DNA of 64,000 nt, taken from the NCBI RefSeq assembly GCF_014656215.1, contig NZ_BNBZ01000013.1, positions 148,969-212,968 of the forward strand, given 5' to 3'. This document shows, in pieces, positions 60,128 through 64,000 of this stretch. The position numbers and the translations under genes were made by a program. Numbering within the stretch: position 1 is the stretch's first letter; each line of letters opens with the position of its first letter. Under the pieces are notes generated by a model. It made no database searches. It was given only the letters and a program-made list of their open reading frames with translations, and was not told the origin of the DNA. The stretch is from Streptomyces zaomyceticus. GTDB taxonomy: Bacteria > Actinomycetota > Actinomycetes > Streptomycetales > Streptomycetaceae.

Positions 60128-61834
60128 TCAGATCGGCACGATGTCCGGCGCGCCGAGCCGTGCGGCGTCCGCGGTGAGGTCGTCGGGCTGCCGCTGCGAC
60201 TCCCGTTCCGCCTCGACCCGCTTCTCGTAGTGCTCGATCTCCTTCTCGATCTGGTGCTCGTCCCAGCCCAGGACCGGCGCCATCAGCTCGGCGCAGACGC
60301 GGGCGCTGAGGGTGCCCCGGTCGAAGGTCTCGATGGAGATTCTGGTCCTCCGGGTGAGGACGTCGTCGAGGTGGCGCGCGCCCTCGTGGGAGGCGGCGTA
60401 GACGATCTCGGCGCGGAGGTAGTCGTCGGCGGCCGCGAGCGGTTCCGCGAGTCCGGGGTCCTCGGCGATGAGGTCGAGGATCTGTTCCGTCAGGGATCCG
60501 TAGCGGTTGAGGAGATGCTCCACCCGGACGACGTGGAGGCCGGTCCGCGCGGCGATCCTCGCCCGCGCGTTCCACAGGGCCCGGTAGCCCTCGGCGCCGA
60601 GGAGCGGGGTGTCCTCGGTGACGCAGGGAGCGACCCGCTGGTCGAGGCCGTGCACGGCCTCGTCGACGGCGTCCTTGGCCATCACGCGGTACGTCGTGTA
60701 CTTGCCGCCCGCGACCACGACCAGGCCGGGGACCGGGTGGGCGACGGTGTGCTCGCGCGAGAGCTTGCTCGTGGCGTCCGACTCGCCGGCGAGCAGCGGC
60801 CGGAGGCCGGCGTAGACGCCCTCCACGTCGTCCCGGGTGAGCGGGGTGGCGAGCACGGTGTTCACATGCTCCAGGAGGTAGTCGATGTCGGCGCTGGACG
60901 CGGCGGGATGGGCCTTGTCGAGGTCCCACTCGGTGTCGGTGGTGCCGACGATCCAGTGCCGCCCCCACGGGATGACGAAGAGCACGGACTTCTCGGTGCG
61001 CAGGATGAGTCCGGTGGACGAGTGGATCCGGTCCTTGGGGACGACGAGGTGGATGCCCTTCGAGGCGCGGACGTGGAACTGGCCGCGCTCGCCGATGAGT
61101 GCCTGGGTGTCGTCGGTCCACACTCCGGTGGCGTTGACGATCTGCTTGGCCCGGATCTCGTACTCCGCCCCGGCCTCGACGTCCTGGACGCGGGCCCCGA
61201 CGACCCGCTCGCCCTCGCGCAGGAAGCCGACGACGCGGGCCCGGCTGGCGGCCAGTGCGCCGTAGGAGGCGGCGGTGCGCACCAGGGTGGTGACGAAGCG
61301 GGCGTCGTCCATCTGGGCGTCGTAGTACTGGAGGGCGCCGACGAGGGCGTCCTTCCTGAGGCAGGGGGCGACCCGCAGGGCACCCCGCCGGGAGAGGTGC
61401 CGGTGGGCGGGGAGGCCGCGGCCGTGGCCCGAGGAGAGCGACATCGCGTCGTACAGCGCGACGCCGGAGCCGGCGTAGAACCGCTCCCAGCCCTTGTGCT
61501 GGAGCGGATAGAGGAAGGGAACCGGCTTCACCAGGTGGGGTGCGAGCCGCTCCAGGAGCAGTCCGCGCTCCTTGAGGGCCTCCCGCACGAGGGCGAAGTC
61601 CAGCATCTCCAGGTAGCGCAGGCCGCCGTGGATGAGCTTGCTGGACCGGCTGGAGGTGCCGGAGGCCCAGTCGCGCGCCTCGACGATGCCGGTGGAGAGG
61701 CCTCTCGTGGCGGCGTCGAGGGCCGTCCCCGCGCCGACCACTCCGGCGCCGACGACCAGCATGTCCAGCTCTCGCTCGGCCATGGCCGCGAGCGCTTCGG
61801 CGCGCTCGGCGGGTCCCAGTTTCGCTGTCCTCAC
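60128..61834 (-). CDS. glpD: glycerol-3-phosphate dehydrogenase (FAD)
   Basis: 568 residues from GTG with GGGAGGCTGCACC. It oxidises glycerol-3-phosphate to dihydroxyacetone phosphate, passing electrons to the quinone pool. FAD binding MLVVGAGVVGAGTALDAATR, then TSSRSSKLIHGGLRYLE, IHLVVPKDRIHSSTGLIL and the C-terminal DAO_C domain (AEIVYAASHEGARHLDDVLT) are complete. No glpF or glpK is adjacent here. It is divergent from the sugar dehydrogenase-like gene. Confidence 0.96.
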   Translation of the reverse strand: MRTAKLGPAERAEALAAMAERELDMLVVGAGVVGAGTALDAATRGLSTGIVEARDWASGTSSRSSKLIHGGLRYLEMLDFALVREALKERGLLLERLAPHLVKPVPFLYPLQHKGWERFYAGSGVALYDAMSLSSGHGRGLPAHRHLSRRGALRVAPCLRKDALVGALQYYDAQMDDARFVTTLVRTAASYGALAASRARVVGFLREGERVVGARVQDVEAGAEYEIRAKQIVNATGVWTDDTQALIGERGQFHVRASKGIHLVVPKDRIHSSTGLILRTEKSVLFVIPWGRHWIVGTTDTEWDLDKAHPAASSADIDYLLEHVNTVLATPLTRDDVEGVYAGLRPLLAGESDATSKLSREHTVAHPVPGLVVVAGGKYTTYRVMAKDAVDEAVHGLDQRVAPCVTEDTPLLGAEGYRALWNARARIAARTGLHVVRVEHLLNRYGSLTEQILDLIAEDPGLAEPLAAADDYLRAEIVYAASHEGARHLDDVLTRRTRISIETFDRGTLSARVCAELMAPVLGWDEHQIEKEIEHYEKRVEAERESQRQPDDLTADAARLGAPDIVPI

Positions 61835-61985
61835 GGTGCAGCCTCCCGTCGTCCCCGTCGTCCCAGCACGTGAACCGGGCCATGCGGTCCGGCTCACAGC
61901 TCGATTCTGTCCCTCCCCGGCGACTTCAGCCACCGCCTCGCCGCCGACCTGTGGATAACACTCGGCAACCTTCGGCATCACAATG

Positions 61986-61995
61986 CGACATGTCG
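61986..61995. promoter_or_regulatory. CGACATGTCG palindrome in divergent promoter region
   Basis: A perfect 10-nt palindrome, with CAATG to its left and CATTG (62018-62022) to its right, in the 262-nt interval between glpD and the plus-strand gene. Candidate operator; the regulator is not identifiable. Confidence 0.25.
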
Positions 61996-62096
61996 GTCAT
62001 ATTTACGCCTAGTCTGACATTGCGCTCGACCCGTTCTGTCCACCGGGCTTGCGCGTCGCGTCCCCTCCGGCTACTGGGAAGGACGGCCCACCCCCC

Positions 62097-63338
62097 ATGC
62101 CCGCTGACCTCGCCGTCATCGGCCTCGGCCACCACGGACTCCCCCTGGCCCAGGCCGCCACCGCCGCCGGTGTCGACACCATCGGCTACGACACCGACCC
62201 CCGCCCCGTCGCCGAACTCGCCGCGGGGCGCTCCCCGGTCGACGGCTCGCTCACCGTCCCGGAGATCCGCCGGATGCTCTCGGGGGGCTTCCGGCCGACC
62301 ACCGACCCCGCCGAGCTCGGCCGGGTCCGCACCGCCGTCCTGTGCGCCCCCACCCCCCTCGGCCCCGACCACACGCTCGACCTCACCGCCGTCACCGACG
62401 CGGCCCGCGCGCTCGCCGCCCGGCTGCGCCCGCACACCACCGTCCTCCTCGAGTCCCCGGTCCCCCCGGGCACCACCGAGGGCCTGCTCCGCGACGTCCT
62501 CGAAACGGGCTCGGGCCTCCGCGCGGGGCGCGACTTCCACCTCGCGTACTCCCCCGGCCGCCTCGACCCCGGCAGCCGTACCCACGGCTTCGCCGGCACC
62601 CCCAAGGTGATCGGCGGCCTCACCCCCGCCTGCACCGAATCGGCGGCTGCCTTCTACGGCCGGCTCACCGACAAGGTGGTACGCGCGCGTGGCCCCCGCG
62701 AGGCGGAGACGGTCAAGCTCCTGGAGACCAACTTCCGGCACGTCAACATCGCCCTGGTCAACGAGATGGCGGTGCTCTGCCACGAACTCGGCGTCGACCT
62801 GTGGGACGTCATCCGCTGCGCCGAGACCAAGCCCTTCGGCTTCCAGGCCTTCCGCCCGGGACCGGGGGTCGGCGGCCACGGCGTGCCCGTCGACACGGTC
62901 GGCGCCCACCGCCCCCTCCGTCTCGTCGAACTCGCCGGTCAGGTCAACGAGCGCATGCCGCAGTACGTCGTCCAGCGCGCCGCGACCCTCCTCAACGAGC
63001 ACGGCAAATCGGCCCGCGGCGCCCGCGTCCTGCTCCTGGGGATCACGTACAAGCCCGACCTCCCCGACCGCCAGGGATCCCCCGCCGACGAGATCGCCCG
63101 CCGTCTCATGGACCTCGGCGCGGCCGTCAGCTACCACGACCCCCACGTCCCCGACTGGCGCGTCCGCGACCTCCCCGTCCCCCGCGCGGACTCCCTCTAC
63201 GAGGCCGCCGCCCACGCGGACCTGACCGTCCTGCTCCAGCAGCACCGCACCTACGACCTCCAGGGCCTCGCGGTGAAGGCCCAACTCCTCCTCGACACCC
63301 GGGGCGCCACCCCCACGGGCACCGCCCACCGTCTCTGA
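62097..63338 (+). CDS. nucleotide sugar dehydrogenase-like protein lacking the catalytic cysteine
   Basis: 413 residues with the three-part UDP-glucose/GDP-mannose dehydrogenase layout: N-terminal Rossmann (AVIGLGHHGLPLAQAA), central helices (KLLETNFRHVNIALVNEMA) and C-terminal UDP-binding domain (LLLGITYKPDLPDRQGSPA). The active-site loop reads PGVGGHGVPVDT: Gly262 stands where the family has Cys (GGHC), and ETN replaces ENT in the helix motif. The oxidation to the acid through a thiohemiacetal therefore looks impossible, so it may be an epimerase/reductase-like relic or a new activity. No sugar genes beside it. ATG has no strong Shine-Dalgarno (GGGAAGGACGGCCCACCCCCC). Confidence 0.88.
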   Translation: MPADLAVIGLGHHGLPLAQAATAAGVDTIGYDTDPRPVAELAAGRSPVDGSLTVPEIRRMLSGGFRPTTDPAELGRVRTAVLCAPTPLGPDHTLDLTAVTDAARALAARLRPHTTVLLESPVPPGTTEGLLRDVLETGSGLRAGRDFHLAYSPGRLDPGSRTHGFAGTPKVIGGLTPACTESAAAFYGRLTDKVVRARGPREAETVKLLETNFRHVNIALVNEMAVLCHELGVDLWDVIRCAETKPFGFQAFRPGPGVGGHGVPVDTVGAHRPLRLVELAGQVNERMPQYVVQRAATLLNEHGKSARGARVLLLGITYKPDLPDRQGSPADEIARRLMDLGAAVSYHDPHVPDWRVRDLPVPRADSLYEAAAHADLTVLLQQHRTYDLQGLAVKAQLLLDTRGATPTGTAHRL

Positions 63339-63446
63339 CCTGCACGACCGGCGGAAATCCCTGTCGCACTGTCACAGCCGACTGCTAGCCTCCGGGCCTC
63401 TCGCACGCACACACGTGCGGCTTCCGTCCCTGGGGGGATCCACAGC

Positions 63447-63938
63447 ATGAGCCAGCCCGTTCCGCCGCCCGGCAACCCGTTCGCCGACGGCGTCGCACCC
63501 CAGCAGTACCCGGTCGCCCCGCCGCCCGCGCCCACCCGCGACAACCTGGCGCTCGGCCTCGTCGCCGCCCTGGTCACGGCCCTCGTCACGGCCGGTGCCT
63601 ACGGCGCCCTCATCGGCGGCGTCGAGCGCGAGATCGGCTGGGCCGCGGTCGGCGTCGGCTTCCTCGTCGGCCTCGTGGCCGGCAAGGTCGGCGGCCGCAA
63701 CCCCGTCCTGCCGGTCGTCAGCGCGGTGCTGGCCCTGGGAGCCGTCTACCTCGGTCAGCTCGTGGGCATCGCGGTCCTGCTGTCCAAGCAGCTGAACGTC
63801 TCCGCCACGGACCTCTTCCTGGAGGAGTTCGGTCTGCTCACCGAGGCGTGGAGCGAGACCAAGGACGGCCTGACCTTCCTGTTCTTCGCCATCGCCGCCT
63901 TCGCCGCCTTCTCCGGCGCCAAGAAGGCCTCTGCCTGA
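63447..63938 (+). CDS. small integral membrane protein
   Basis: 163 residues: a Pro-rich 30-residue N-terminus, then hydrophobic segments (LALGLVAALVTALVTAGAYG, WAAVGVGFLVGLVAGKVGG, VLPVVSAVLALGAVYLGQL, FLFFAIAAFAAFSGA). The Gly- and Ala-rich helices and the last segment after a polar loop resemble unnamed Streptomyces membrane proteins. No motif; function unknown. It lies 108 nt after the dehydrogenase-like gene on the same strand. ATG with GGGGGGATCCACAGC. Confidence 0.8.
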   Translation: MSQPVPPPGNPFADGVAPQQYPVAPPPAPTRDNLALGLVAALVTALVTAGAYGALIGGVEREIGWAAVGVGFLVGLVAGKVGGRNPVLPVVSAVLALGAVYLGQLVGIAVLLSKQLNVSATDLFLEEFGLLTEAWSETKDGLTFLFFAIAAFAAFSGAKKASA

Positions 63939-63980
63939 GCAGCGGTCCACGCGCCCAGCTCCGTACGTACGAGAAGGGGC

Positions 63981-64000
63981 CCCGCACCGGATGGTGCGGG
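63981..64000 (+). terminator. terminator at the window edge
   Basis: 8-bp stem (63981-63988 with 63993-64000), 4-nt loop, possibly extended by ggggc on the left; the right side is cut by the window end. Confidence 0.6.

Overview
The window is chromosomal DNA of a Streptomyces or very close actinomycete. It has very high GC in third codon positions, GTG and TTG starts, long GC-rich hairpin terminators, Ala/Pro/Gly-rich protein termini, a rare TTA leucine codon used once near a gene start, and a core gene set typical of the Streptomyces chromosome arm-proximal core (mdh, folD, purHN, sucCD, pcrA, guaA, glpD). No rRNA, tRNA, CRISPR array, insertion sequence, phage or antibiotic cluster was recognised.

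Layout. 1-4111: end of an isocitrate lyase/PEP mutase family gene, then a three-gene minus-strand operon (membrane protein, small protein, single-TM sensor-like protein) whose first two products share a short RHIM-like amyloid-type motif. 4359-10793: mdh, an XRE/DUF2690 membrane protein, folD-DUF3017, a small membrane protein and a DUF2079 protein. 10997-12104: a kinase gene broken by an internal deletion. 12254-21042: purN-purH, two membrane proteins, an XRE-ECF sigma-like fusion, sucC-sucD. 21577-30675: a conserved cluster of unknown function, MoxR ATPase-DUF5682-VWA on the minus strand facing away from SWIM zinc finger-DUF5691 on the plus strand, with an MmpS-like lipoprotein between. 30754-38675: an IcmB-type B12 subunit, a lipase, LytM and NlpC/P60 cell wall hydrolases, and the PcrA helicase. 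38776-42501: a LiaRS-like two-component pair whose kinase carries a PspC domain, divergent from a PspC/LiaF-like membrane protein. 42411-47203: DoxX, a membrane protein, a class II aldolase and guaA.

47348-48441 is regulatory: an aromatic-residue leader peptide with a pause hairpin and terminator precedes chorismate mutase, and further on a CRP-type palindrome, a promoter-like -10 and a hairpin outline a possible small RNA. 48540-52069: GMC oxidoreductase and succinic semialdehyde dehydrogenase. 52258-59941: three consecutive Ser/Thr kinase-type genes with related extracytoplasmic domains; the middle one is a pseudokinase split by a roughly 440-residue insertion. 60128-63938: glpD, a nucleotide sugar dehydrogenase-like protein lacking the catalytic cysteine, and a small membrane protein.

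Themes: housekeeping central and purine metabolism (mdh, sucCD, purHN, guaA, folD) interleaved with envelope sensing (kinases, LiaFSR-like system, PspC) and cell-wall hydrolysis. The best candidates for undescribed biology are the RHIM-like operon with its TTA codon (834-4111), the MoxR/DUF5682/VWA/SWIM/DUF5691 cluster with TIKI/TraB-like GX2H motifs, the chorismate mutase attenuator, and the interrupted pseudokinase.
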